Source: Saprospiraceae bacterium
Lineage (GTDB): Bacteria > Bacteroidota > Bacteroidia > Chitinophagales > Saprospiraceae
NCBI GenBank assembly: GCA_022842255.1
Contig: JALHPW010000317.1
Span: forward strand, 1-5,500
DNA length: 5,500 bases
Direction: 5' to 3'
Part shown: one piece after another, positions 1 to 5,500 of the stretch
How the letters are laid out: every line of letters starts with the position of its first letter
How positions within the stretch are numbered: the first letter of the stretch is position 1
The notes under the pieces: generated by a model
Seen by the model: only the letters and a program-made list of their open reading frames with translations
Database searches by the model: none
Told to the model about the DNA's origin: nothing
Made by a program: the position numbers and the translations under genes

Positions 1-316
1 TTGGGCCGATGAATTTCACGCCGTATTGTTTGCATACTTCGGCAAATGCGGCATTCTCGGAAAGGAAACCATAGCCAGGGTGGATGGCATCTGCATTGGT
101 AATTTCAACGGCAGCCATGATGCGCGGCACGTTGAGGTAACTTTCAGAGGAGGGCGGCGGGCCAATACACACCGCCTCGTCGGCAAAGCGGACATGCAAA
201 CTATCCCGGTCGGCAGTGGAATAAATGGCCACCGTCTTGATGCCCATTTCCTTACAAGTCCGAATGACCCGCAAGGCAATTTCCCCCCTATTTGCAATGA
301 GTATTTTTTTAAACAT
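1..316 (-). CDS. accC: Biotin carboxylase subunit of acetyl-CoA carboxylase (N-terminal part, cut by window edge)
   Basis: This is the ATP-dependent biotin carboxylase, which carboxylates the biotin carried on AccB with bicarbonate in the first half-reaction of acetyl-CoA carboxylase (cytoplasmic, fatty-acid synthesis). Only the first 105 residues are present; the frame is open to base 1. They form the Rossmann-like biotin carboxylase N-terminal domain. The start MFKKILIANRGEIALRVIRT is a near-consensus opening for AccC, and HPGYGFLSEN at residues 79-88 is a family signature. The ATP-grasp and C-terminal domains lie outside the window. The start at ATG 316-314 is fixed by this conserved N-terminus. 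No Shine-Dalgarno is visible; the leader is short and A-rich, and a long inverted repeat ends 9 nt before the start codon. accB lies 98 bp upstream on the same strand, so co-transcription is likely. Pyruvate or propionyl/methylcrotonyl carboxylase subunits share this fold, but the adjacent accB favours AccC. Confidence 0.96.
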   Translation of the reverse strand, partial: MFKKILIANRGEIALRVIRTCKEMGIKTVAIYSTADRDSLHVRFADEAVCIGPPPSSESYLNVPRIMAAVEITNADAIHPGYGFLSENAAFAEVCKQYGVKFIGP

Positions 317-325
317 CTGTTTCGA

Positions 326-407
326 AATGATGAATGATAAATGATGAATGATGAATGATGGTTCGCTTTTTCAGGAATTCATCATTTATCATTCATCATT
401 CATCATT
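326..407. repeat. Opposed AATGATG heptad arrays forming a large inverted repeat between accB and accC
   Basis: Bases 326-360 are five uninterrupted heptads (AATGATG, with one AATGATA). Bases 380-407 are four heptads of the reverse complement (CATCATT, with one TATCATT). Because the single variant heptad sits second in both blocks, 326-349 is an exact 24-nt reverse complement of 377-400, around a 27-nt loop. Nearly the whole 98-bp gap is this structure. In the transcript it would be a long A/U-rich hairpin beginning just after the accB stop and ending 9 nt before the accC AUG. No U-tract follows the stem, so it is not a classical intrinsic terminator. Confidence 0.93.
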
Positions 408-414
408 AAAAAGG

Positions 415-915
415 TCAGGCTGGTTCAACAAGGAAAAGTGGCTGCTCATACTCCACAGGAGAAGCGTCTTCGACAAGGATTTTGACAATTTTGCCTTTTA
501 CCTCGGAGTCGATTTCATTGAAGAGTTTCATGGCCTCGATGATGCAGACCTTGGAGCCTACATCCACGGCATCCCCAATTTTGACAAATGGTGGTTTGTC
601 TGGGCCAGCGCTGCGATAGAATGTGCCCACCATCGGCGATTTGATGGTCAGGAGCTTAGAGTCGTCCGAAGCAGCTGCGGCAGGTGCCGGAGTTTCTGCT
701 TTGGGCGTGCTGGTGGCAGGGGCAGCAACGGGGGCTGCGGCCACAGGCATGGCCATCACAGGGGCGGCTGGGGCCACAGCTACGGGAGCTACGCCCTCCA
801 CAACGGTACCTTGGTTGCGGATAACAAGTTTGAACTCGCCTTCCTTGAGGCTGAATTCAGAGATCTTGTGTTTGCTCACCATGCGGATGAGCTCTTGTAT
901 CTGATTGAAGTCCAT
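415..915 (-). CDS. accB: Biotin carboxyl carrier protein of acetyl-CoA carboxylase
   Basis: AccB carries the biotin that AccC carboxylates and the carboxyltransferase then uses to make malonyl-CoA (cytoplasm). The product is 166 aa, close to the usual 150-170. Residues 1-35 (MDFNQIQELIRMVSKHKISEF onward) are the conserved N-terminal segment. Residues 37-85 are an Ala/Pro/Val-rich flexible linker. Residues 87-165 are the biotinyl domain. The EAMK motif at 127-130 puts the biotinylated lysine at K130, and the FYRSAGPDKPPF segment (99-110) corresponds to the protruding thumb that distinguishes AccB from lipoyl and other biotinyl domains. ATG 915-913 is chosen because MDFNQIQELI matches the family start. 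The frame stays open upstream to an ATG at 1074, but those 53 extra residues have no family counterpart. accC follows after 98 bp. The gap to gcvT upstream is 207 bp, so accB may have its own promoter; none could be recognised with confidence. Confidence 0.97.
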   Translation of the reverse strand: MDFNQIQELIRMVSKHKISEFSLKEGEFKLVIRNQGTVVEGVAPVAVAPAAPVMAMPVAAAPVAAPATSTPKAETPAPAAAASDDSKLLTIKSPMVGTFYRSAGPDKPPFVKIGDAVDVGSKVCIIEAMKLFNEIDSEVKGKIVKILVEDASPVEYEQPLFLVEPA

Positions 916-1004
916 ATTATGGCAGGTTGAAAGGATGCGATTGTCCGATTGTTTCAGGGCGTAAAGGAAAGAAGTTTTTAAGAATCTAATCAATTTGAAA
1001 ATCA

Positions 1005-1044
1005 GGTCACATTTTTGACCACCGGGTCCTCCATAGAGGAGGGC
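1005..1044. repeat. Two small adjacent inverted repeats in the gcvT-accB gap
   Basis: GGTCA at 1005-1009 pairs with TGACC at 1016-1020 (5 bp, 6-nt loop). Bases 1026-1032 pair with 1038-1044 (7 bp including one G-T, 5-nt loop, core CCTCC/GGAGG). They lie between the gcvT stop and the accB start. On the transcribed strand the bases after the first stem are A/T-rich but lack a clean U-run. They could help 3'-end formation of gcvT, but both stems are short and may be by-products of the repeat-rich sequence. Confidence 0.45.
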
Positions 1045-1122
1045 AACCCATTGACCACACTCCTCCCATTCCACCCATTGACCACATTAATCATATTGAC
1101 CACATTCAACAAATTGACCAAA
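1015..1122. repeat. Degenerate nonamer array with five phased TTGACCA copies
   Basis: Exact TTGACCA occurs at 1015, 1051, 1078, 1096 and 1114. The spacings are 36, 27, 18 and 18, all multiples of 9. From 1051 to 1122 the sequence reads as eight nonamers in register. Four begin TTGACCA; the others (such as CTCCTCCCA, TTCCACCCA, TTAATCATA) are degenerate but mostly keep a final A. The array ends exactly at the gcvT stop codon (TAA, 1125-1123 on the minus strand). On the gene strand the word is TGGTCAA. It occupies about half of the 207-bp gap between gcvT and accB. Confidence 0.85.
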
Positions 1123-2247
1123 TTACACCCCAGGTTCCACAAAAGGCAGTTTCGTCACCACCGCTTCCAGTTTTTTCCCACCCACTACGATGTGGATTTT
1201 GGTGCCCGGTTCGGCATGTTTGATTTTGACATAGCCCGTGCCGATGGGTTTGTCGAGCGTAGGCGAGTGGGTGCCAGAGGTCACCACCCCGATTTTTGCT
1301 CCGCGACGGCTTTCAATCTCATAACCGTGGCGTGGCACGCGGCGTTCGTCCAGCACAAACCCAACCAAACGGCGTTTCACCCCTTCGGCTTTTTGCTTCA
1401 GGAATTTTGCCTTGGAAGGGAAATCAGCGGCTTTTCCCAGTTTGGTAATCCAGCCCAATCCGGCTTCGAGTGGACTTGTTTTGTCGTCAATATCATTGCC
1501 GTACAGGCAATATCCCATTTCAAGTCGGAGGGTATCACGGGCACCCAAACCACAGGGTTTGATTCCGTGTTTTTCGCCTACTTTGAACACTTTGTCCCAA
1601 ATTTTGGCAATATCACGGTTGCGCGCATAAATTTCAAACCCTCCTGACCCGGTATATCCGGTGGCCGATACAATCACATTTTTACATCCGGCAAATTTTC
1701 CACGCCGAAACGAATAGTATTCGATACTCCCCAAATCGATATCCGTGAGTTTTTTCAAGGCCTCTACCACTTTTGGACCTTGAACAGCAATCAAGCCGGT
1801 TTTGGAAGAAATGTTCTGCATTTTCACTTCAAAACCACGCGCCAGACGCTTAAGCCAGCGCCAGTCTTTGATCTCATTGCTGGCATTTACCACCAGCATA
1901 TAGGATTGTTCGCCCTCCACAGTCATCTCGGGGGCATCATCAAGGCGGTACACCAAAAGGTCGTCCACAATGCCACCTTTTTTGTTGGGCATACAGGAGT
2001 ATTGAATCTGGCCTGGTTTGAGTTTGGACACATCGTTGCTTGTAGCGCTTTGGAGAAACGCTGTTGCGTCCTTGCCGCGGACGATGAATTCGCCCATGTG
2101 GCTCACGTCAAAGGCCCCCATCGCACGACGTACGGCATGGTGTTCTTCCGAGATAGTGGTATAGGAGATGGGCATGTTGTAGCCCGCGAACTCAGCCATT
2201 TTAGCGCCGAGCGCAATGTGTTTTTCCGTCAGTGGTGTGGATTTCAT
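1123..2247 (-). CDS. gcvT: Aminomethyltransferase (glycine cleavage system T-protein)
   Basis: GcvT takes the aminomethyl group from the lipoyl arm of GcvH, transfers the methylene to tetrahydrofolate (making 5,10-methylene-THF) and releases ammonia, in the cytoplasm. The product is 374 aa, a normal family length. The folate-binding GCV_T domain covers about residues 6-265 and the C-terminal barrel about 285-370. Recognisable segments are FDVSHMGE (47-53), KKGGIVDDLLVYR (89-101) with the D95/D96 pair that includes the conserved catalytic aspartate, SATGYTGSGGFEIY (194-207), CGLGARDTLRLEMG (232-245) and PLEAGLGW (259-266). The frame has a TTG immediately before the ATG at 2247; the ATG is preferred because MKSTPLTEKH fits the family start. 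It sits between a secreted peptidase and accBC, with gcvH and gcvP absent from the window. Genes for this system are often dispersed in Bacteroidota. The enzyme looks intact, with no frameshift. Confidence 0.98.
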   Translation of the reverse strand: MKSTPLTEKHIALGAKMAEFAGYNMPISYTTISEEHHAVRRAMGAFDVSHMGEFIVRGKDATAFLQSATSNDVSKLKPGQIQYSCMPNKKGGIVDDLLVYRLDDAPEMTVEGEQSYMLVVNASNEIKDWRWLKRLARGFEVKMQNISSKTGLIAVQGPKVVEALKKLTDIDLGSIEYYSFRRGKFAGCKNVIVSATGYTGSGGFEIYARNRDIAKIWDKVFKVGEKHGIKPCGLGARDTLRLEMGYCLYGNDIDDKTSPLEAGLGWITKLGKAADFPSKAKFLKQKAEGVKRRLVGFVLDERRVPRHGYEIESRRGAKIGVVTSGTHSPTLDKPIGTGYVKIKHAEPGTKIHIVVGGKKLEAVVTKLPFVEPGV

Positions 2248-2267
2248 CAAATTGTGGATTGATTAGG

Positions 2268-2294
2268 TGGTTGACTGGTAAATGGTTGACTGGT
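2268..2294. repeat. Direct repeat of TGGTTGACTGGT upstream of gcvT
   Basis: The 12-nt word TGGTTGACTGGT occurs exactly at 2268-2279 and 2283-2294, a 15-nt period. It lies 21-47 nt upstream of the gcvT start, and its second copy runs into the left arm of the neighbouring inverted repeat. The position would also suit an operator, but the resemblance to the other intergenic word arrays makes a repeat-family origin more likely. Confidence 0.75.
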
Positions 2295-2337
2295 GATTGG
2301 TTGGGTTACTAATCACCAACCAATCACCAATAAACCA
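2283..2337. repeat. Inverted repeat between the peptidase gene and gcvT
   Basis: Bases 2283-2304 and 2316-2337 are reverse complements at 20 of 22 positions, with an uninterrupted inner stem of 14 bp (2291-2304 with 2316-2329, TGGTGATTGGTTGG) and an 11-nt loop. The structure starts a few bases after the peptidase stop codon. It could therefore act as a 3'-end hairpin for the peptidase mRNA. No U-tract follows on the transcribed strand, so Rho-independent termination is not supported by the usual rule. Confidence 0.8.
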
Positions 2338-2339
2338 AA

Positions 2340-3647
2340 TCAATTGTCGGAGGTTTTTTTGCTAGGCGCTTTTTGGGTCGGTGTGGTTGATTTTTCCACG
2401 GGGGTTAATTTGGAGGGGCGGCGAAGGTTGGGGCTGGGCTTGATGTCCATCTCCGGGGAGCGGCCATTTTTGCCACTACTTGTGGGTTTTTCAATCGTCA
2501 CTTCACCTGGAATCATTCCCAGACGACGCTTGATATCTTCTGGAATGGCCTCCTTGTGTACCGTAAAGGAAATCGTGTTTTGGCGCATGTATGCCTCTGA
2601 GCAATAGACGTAGCCTTTGTTGTCGGAAACCTCGCCCCATGAATTCTTAACCACATAATACATCCCGGAATGCTTCTCATCAAGCAATCCGACGATGTGC
2701 ATCAAGTGGTCGTCTGTAGTAACCTGGCGGTCAAAAAGCTGTTGGCGAAGCTCTTGTGTGATTTTAGTCTCCGGTTCCCACATCTTGAAGGTATTGGTTT
2801 GGGCGATACCATCCTTATCCTTCCAAGGAGTGGAAGGGACGATGGCCAGACCGTTTTGTGCCGAAAAACCCTCGTTGCTCACATCGGCATCCCATTCAAC
2901 GGTATACCCAAGTTCAATGGAGTTTTTTGCGCAGCGCATCAGGTCGCCGATGGGCAAGTTGTACATCTCACCGTTTGCCCAGTTGTCGGGAACCTCAAGA
3001 ATGAATTTGCCCCAAAAAGGATGGTGGGTGAACGAGGTAACCGTTACATAATCCTCGGTTTTGAAGTTCAGGTAGTCCCGGTAAGAGGTTGGGGTAAACA
3101 CCACATTGTTGAACGTGAATTTGGTGGGCACCTTGCCAAATTCCTCATCAAGCACTTGGTCAACACGCGTCAACCAGTCCGTTGGCAACTTGCCATCCTT
3201 GCCCAGTTTCACACTTTCGTCACAGATGGACTTGAGGTTTTTTACCAGTTTTGAATGATTAAACGGGGCTTTTGGGTCTTTTCTGCCCGGATATTCACTT
3301 TCCGGCATGATGCCGAATTGGGCCACCGCATTGATTGCATCGTGCGCGAGCCCACCTTCACTAAATTGGGCATTACCCTGGCGACGCACATAGTTTTCGC
3401 ACTTCTGGCGATAGATGTGGCGCACAATGTACATTTCCGACAAATCAACGTCTTTTTTGCCCAAACGAAGCGCCTCACTTTCCAGGAAAGAGGCCGTGCT
3501 GAAGGCCCAGCAGGTACCCGTTTGGTCCTGGCTCTTTACAGCGGTTGTCTTGTTGCGCTTGTATTCTTTGAACTCGTACGGTTCAACTTGAGCAAAAACA
3601 GCCAGTGTTCCGGCTAAAAACAGGAGAGAAAGCAGTAATTTTTTCAT
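2340..3647 (-). CDS. Secreted C1B-type cysteine peptidase (bleomycin hydrolase/aminopeptidase C-like)
   Basis: A papain-fold cysteine peptidase predicted to be exported. Residues 1-19 are a signal peptide (MKK, then a Leu-rich core, then FA|Q). The catalytic set is complete: oxyanion-hole Q42 and nucleophile C46 in SQDQTGTCWAFST, H317 in LMHIVG, and N335 in VKNSWG. The 271-residue spacing from Cys to His is far longer than in papain and resembles the bleomycin hydrolase (C1B) family. YIVRHIYR at 73-80 also resembles PepC-like proteins of Bacteroidota. C1B enzymes are usually cytosolic aminopeptidases, so the export signal sets this one apart. Residues about 380-435 form a Lys/Pro/Ser/Thr-rich, probably disordered tail with no recognisable sorting domain. 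There is almost no propeptide: the catalytic Cys comes 27 residues after predicted cleavage. ATG 3645-3647 is fixed by the signal peptide. The substrate is unknown. Flanking gaps are repeat-filled, so it may be a separate transcription unit. Confidence 0.92.
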   Translation of the reverse strand: MKKLLLSLLFLAGTLAVFAQVEPYEFKEYKRNKTTAVKSQDQTGTCWAFSTASFLESEALRLGKKDVDLSEMYIVRHIYRQKCENYVRRQGNAQFSEGGLAHDAINAVAQFGIMPESEYPGRKDPKAPFNHSKLVKNLKSICDESVKLGKDGKLPTDWLTRVDQVLDEEFGKVPTKFTFNNVVFTPTSYRDYLNFKTEDYVTVTSFTHHPFWGKFILEVPDNWANGEMYNLPIGDLMRCAKNSIELGYTVEWDADVSNEGFSAQNGLAIVPSTPWKDKDGIAQTNTFKMWEPETKITQELRQQLFDRQVTTDDHLMHIVGLLDEKHSGMYYVVKNSWGEVSDNKGYVYCSEAYMRQNTISFTVHKEAIPEDIKRRLGMIPGEVTIEKPTSSGKNGRSPEMDIKPSPNLRRPSKLTPVEKSTTPTQKAPSKKTSDN

Positions 3648-3708
3648 GCCTTTGTATCGGTCGCGTTAATTTTTGAGCGCGAAAGGTAGGGAGAATTTGG
3701 AGCATTAT

Positions 3709-3823
3709 GGTCATTGGGTCATTGGGGTCATTATGGTCATTGGGTCATTGGGTCATTATGGTCATTGGGGTCATTATGGTCATTGGGTCATTATGGTCAT
3801 TGGGGTCATTATGGTCATTGGGT
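3709..3823. repeat. GGTCATT tandem array, 13 copies with a 35-nt higher-order period
   Basis: Thirteen exact GGTCATT words start at 3709, 3717, 3726, 3735, 3743, 3751, 3760, 3769, 3778, 3786, 3795, 3804 and 3813. They are separated by G, GG or AT, giving 8- or 9-nt steps. The spacer order G-AT-GG-AT repeats exactly, so 3743-3777 and 3778-3812 are identical 35-nt units, followed by an 11-nt start of a third. The array directly abuts the stop codon of the LytTR gene (TAA, 3826-3824) and fills about two thirds of the 176-bp gap before the peptidase gene. On the gene strand the word is AATGACC. Identical long units point to recent slippage or unequal recombination. Confidence 0.97.
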
Positions 3824-4693
3824 TTAGATGATTTCTGTCAGGCGCGCGCGTACCACCTCATTTAGGTTTCTGGAAACTGGGATGGTTTCTTCTACACCAG
3901 TAAGATGAAGTCGATAGCCTTGAGCGTTTCCGCTCACTTTTTCAATTTTGTCAAAATTGACCAGGTAAGTTCGATGGCACCTCAAAAATTGTGGCCAATT
4001 AGCCAAGATTTCTTCCATTTTGCGAAGTGTGGCCCGAAGCATCTTGCTTTTGAGCACCGCTTGTTCAAAGTAAAACACCTGCACATAATTGTCTTGGGCA
4101 ACCATATACGCCACTTGATCGGCCTGGAGGGTCATGGCCTCATTTTGATTCTCACCAGTTAGGGTTACCGAAGCAGCAAGGCTTGGGTGTACCGCTGGCA
4201 AATGCAACTTGGCAGCTTCGGCTGCATATTTTTGACTCCACTTTGTTTGATTCAAAAACGCCCCAAAAAAGGTGGGGAAAATACCCACCGCAAAGGTCAA
4301 GCCCTGCCAAACCCAAAACGTCCGGCCATTGAAGGGTACGTCCCAAAGCATGTTTGCCAACAACAAATTGCCCAATCCAATGCAGGAGATGAAGAACAAA
4401 TTGAACAGAATCTCTTTCCATACGACCCAATTTTCCTCCTTGAAAATCTCGGGCAGAAGTAAGCAAAAACCATTGACCAACAGGGTAATAAGCAGCGTAA
4501 CCAATCCATAACCCGCACATATGCCCAAATATTTCAACTCCCCGCCCGGTGCCACGGAAGTCCCAAAAGGTTTGAAAAAAAACAGGAAAAACGTGACAAA
4601 CAAACCCGCCCACAAGCCGCTTCGCAAACCCGAGAGCCATCGTGACTCAAATGGGTAGGGTTGTAAAAACCAACGTCTGACTGCTTGCATCAT
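3824..4693 (-). CDS. Membrane-anchored LytTR-family DNA-binding regulator
   Basis: A 289-aa protein with a membrane part and a DNA-binding domain. Residues 22-43, 54-82, 93-117 and 126-147 are hydrophobic and predicted to be four transmembrane helices. Residues 150-185 are a linker. Residues about 186-287 are a LytTR domain, shown by the signature FLRCHRTYLVN (237-247), preceding VAQDNYVQVFY (198-208) and IPVSRN (271-276). LytTR domains bind DNA as ten-stranded beta folds. There is no receiver domain, so this is not a standard two-component response regulator; regulation through the membrane helices is the simplest inference. The start could be either of two adjacent ATGs (4693 or 4690). The gene begins 30 bp after the stop of the TonB-domain gene, so the two are probably one operon. 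Its targets and signal are not evident. Confidence 0.92.
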   Translation of the reverse strand: MMQAVRRWFLQPYPFESRWLSGLRSGLWAGLFVTFFLFFFKPFGTSVAPGGELKYLGICAGYGLVTLLITLLVNGFCLLLPEIFKEENWVVWKEILFNLFFISCIGLGNLLLANMLWDVPFNGRTFWVWQGLTFAVGIFPTFFGAFLNQTKWSQKYAAEAAKLHLPAVHPSLAASVTLTGENQNEAMTLQADQVAYMVAQDNYVQVFYFEQAVLKSKMLRATLRKMEEILANWPQFLRCHRTYLVNFDKIEKVSGNAQGYRLHLTGVEETIPVSRNLNEVVRARLTEII

Positions 4694-4723
4694 GGCTATA
4701 TCAATAAAATGGGCTGGCGAGGA

Positions 4724-5500
4724 CTATCGAACAAAAGGTACTTCAACAATCAACTCCTGATCCGTAACATATTGCCAGGAATAGGCTTTTACCAATCGGA
4801 TTGCCTCTTCGTCGCAACCGTAGCCAAGTGAGCGAACGATTTGAATATCAACGGGTTGATTATTCGCATTCAAGCGAAACTTGAGACCAACCGAACCACT
4901 CACATTGTTTTGTCGTGCGGCCTCCGGCAAGCGTGCGTTGCGACGAAGGTAGTCCTGGAATTTATCCCAGCCCCCTTCCGGCTGTGAACGACTAGGTCCG
5001 GCAGGTTTGGACTTGGCCTTCGCCATGTCACTGGATTTCTTTTTGGTTTCCGCACGTTTGGCCGAATTCCCTTGGAACTCATCGGGCATGCTCTGTTCAT
5101 CGAGCACCTTGTTGTAAGCGCTTTCAGTATCGACTGGCTTGGCAGCCACCGCTTTGTCGGCATCCGGTTCGTCATCGCGCAGCACGGGAGTTGGAGCGGC
5201 TGCGACTTCTGAAGCCGCGTCACTGGCCGCAGGTTCAGATTCGGCCTTAGTAGGATAAGTCTGGCCAGGTGGCGCAGTCTGGCTCACGATGGCATCCGTT
5301 TGAGGCGCGGGGGTATTTCGAACATTTCCCAAGGGTTTTTCTTCTGGGAAATTGGAAGCTATAGGCTGTGAATCCACCCTGGGTTGCACAGCTTGCTCAG
5401 TCATAGTGGCCTCTTTTTGTTCGGAAGGGAAAAACCAGATGGCTGCTATGACCAACAAGATGACCGCTGCTGCTGCCATCATTTGTGGGAACATAAACCT
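4724..5500 (-). CDS. Single-pass membrane protein with TonB C-terminal domain (5' end cut by window edge)
   Basis: The visible part has one transmembrane helix (residues 7-22 counting from the Met at 5494), a low-complexity Ala/Pro/Glu/Lys-rich periplasmic linker (about 24-172), and a C-terminal TonB-like domain (about 174-256). The domain is supported by LPEAARQNNVSGSVGLKFRL (189-208), the VDIQIVRS strand (215-222), GCDEEAIRLVKAYSW (226-240) and a final VEVPFVR. TonB C-terminal domains normally contact outer-membrane partners. The frame remains open through base 5500, and the helix lacks a positively charged flank if Met-5494 were the start, so the true start is probably upstream. In related Bacteroidota, proteins with a helix and TonB-like end can begin with an anti-sigma-like cytoplasmic segment, but that part is not visible here. 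ExbB/ExbD partners are not in the window. The LytTR gene follows after 30 bp. Confidence 0.85.
   Translation of the reverse strand, partial: RFMFPQMMAAAAVILLVIAAIWFFPSEQKEATMTEQAVQPRVDSQPIASNFPEEKPLGNVRNTPAPQTDAIVSQTAPPGQTYPTKAESEPAASDAASEVAAAPTPVLRDDEPDADKAVAAKPVDTESAYNKVLDEQSMPDEFQGNSAKRAETKKKSSDMAKAKSKPAGPSRSQPEGGWDKFQDYLRRNARLPEAARQNNVSGSVGLKFRLNANNQPVDIQIVRSLGYGCDEEAIRLVKAYSWQYVTDQELIVEVPFVR

Noticed and set aside
326..407. CRISPR array
   Set aside because: The repeats are contiguous 7-mers with no unique spacers of about 30 nt and no cas gene nearby; the same applies to the GGTCATT array at 3709-3823.
355..930. Plus-strand open frame opposite accB
   Set aside because: It is antisense to a clear accB; the His/Gly-rich translation reflects the Ala/Pro linker codons read backwards.
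916..1074. N-terminal extension of accB to the ATG at 1074
   Set aside because: The frame is open, but the 53 extra residues do not resemble AccB and run through the intergenic repeats; MDFNQIQELI at 915 matches the family start.
1015..1120. TTGACCA copies as sigma-70 -35 boxes or as plant-type W-boxes
   Set aside because: Five phased copies without matching -10 elements fit a repeat array better; Bacteroidota promoters use a different consensus (TTTG and TAnnTTTG), and W-boxes are eukaryotic.
2283..2337. Rho-independent terminator for the peptidase gene
   Set aside because: The stem is strong, but no U-run follows it on the transcribed strand, so it is listed only as an inverted repeat.
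3681..3688. Bacteroidota-type -7 box (TACCTTTC on the minus strand) for the peptidase gene
   Set aside because: It is one base off TAnnTTTG and lies 33 nt before the start codon, but no TTTG-like -33 element is found at the expected spacing, so it is not supported enough to annotate.

Overview
The window looks like chromosomal DNA of a Bacteroidota bacterium, probably of the Saprospiria or a related environmental lineage. This is inferred from protein style rather than from a marker gene. The signs are a four-helix membrane LytTR regulator, a TonB-C-terminal-domain protein with a long Ala/Pro/Lys linker, a secreted C1B-type peptidase with a signal peptide ending in FA|Q, and no clear Shine-Dalgarno sequences before the starts.

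All six genes lie on the minus strand, so transcription runs from high to low coordinates. In that order they are: a TonB-domain membrane protein cut by the right edge (5500-4724); a membrane-anchored LytTR DNA-binding regulator only 30 bp downstream (4693-3824), probably co-transcribed with it; a secreted C1B (bleomycin hydrolase/aminopeptidase C-like) cysteine peptidase (3647-2340); glycine cleavage T-protein gcvT (2247-1123); biotin carboxyl carrier protein accB (915-415); and biotin carboxylase accC, cut by the left edge (316-1). AccB and AccC are partners in acetyl-CoA carboxylase. GcvT acts in glycine/one-carbon metabolism. The peptidase is exported. No single pathway links all six genes, so the block may be several transcription units that happen to point the same way.

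The most unusual part is the intergenic DNA. Each of the four gaps longer than 90 bp is largely filled with its own short-word repeat: AATGATG heptads in two opposed blocks (accB-accC), TTGACCA nonamers in exact 9-nt phase (gcvT-accB), TGGTTGACTGGT direct repeats running into a GGTGATTGG hairpin (peptidase-gcvT), and 13 copies of GGTCATT with a 35-nt higher-order period (lytTR-peptidase). The 30-bp gap has none. The words differ but share a TGAY-like core, and the arrays stop at or very near the reading frames. They recall the heptameric short tandemly repeated repetitive sequences of cyanobacteria. Their origin and role here cannot be settled from one window.

No RNA gene, IS element, CRISPR array or phage gene was seen, and no stretch over 300 bases lacks a gene.
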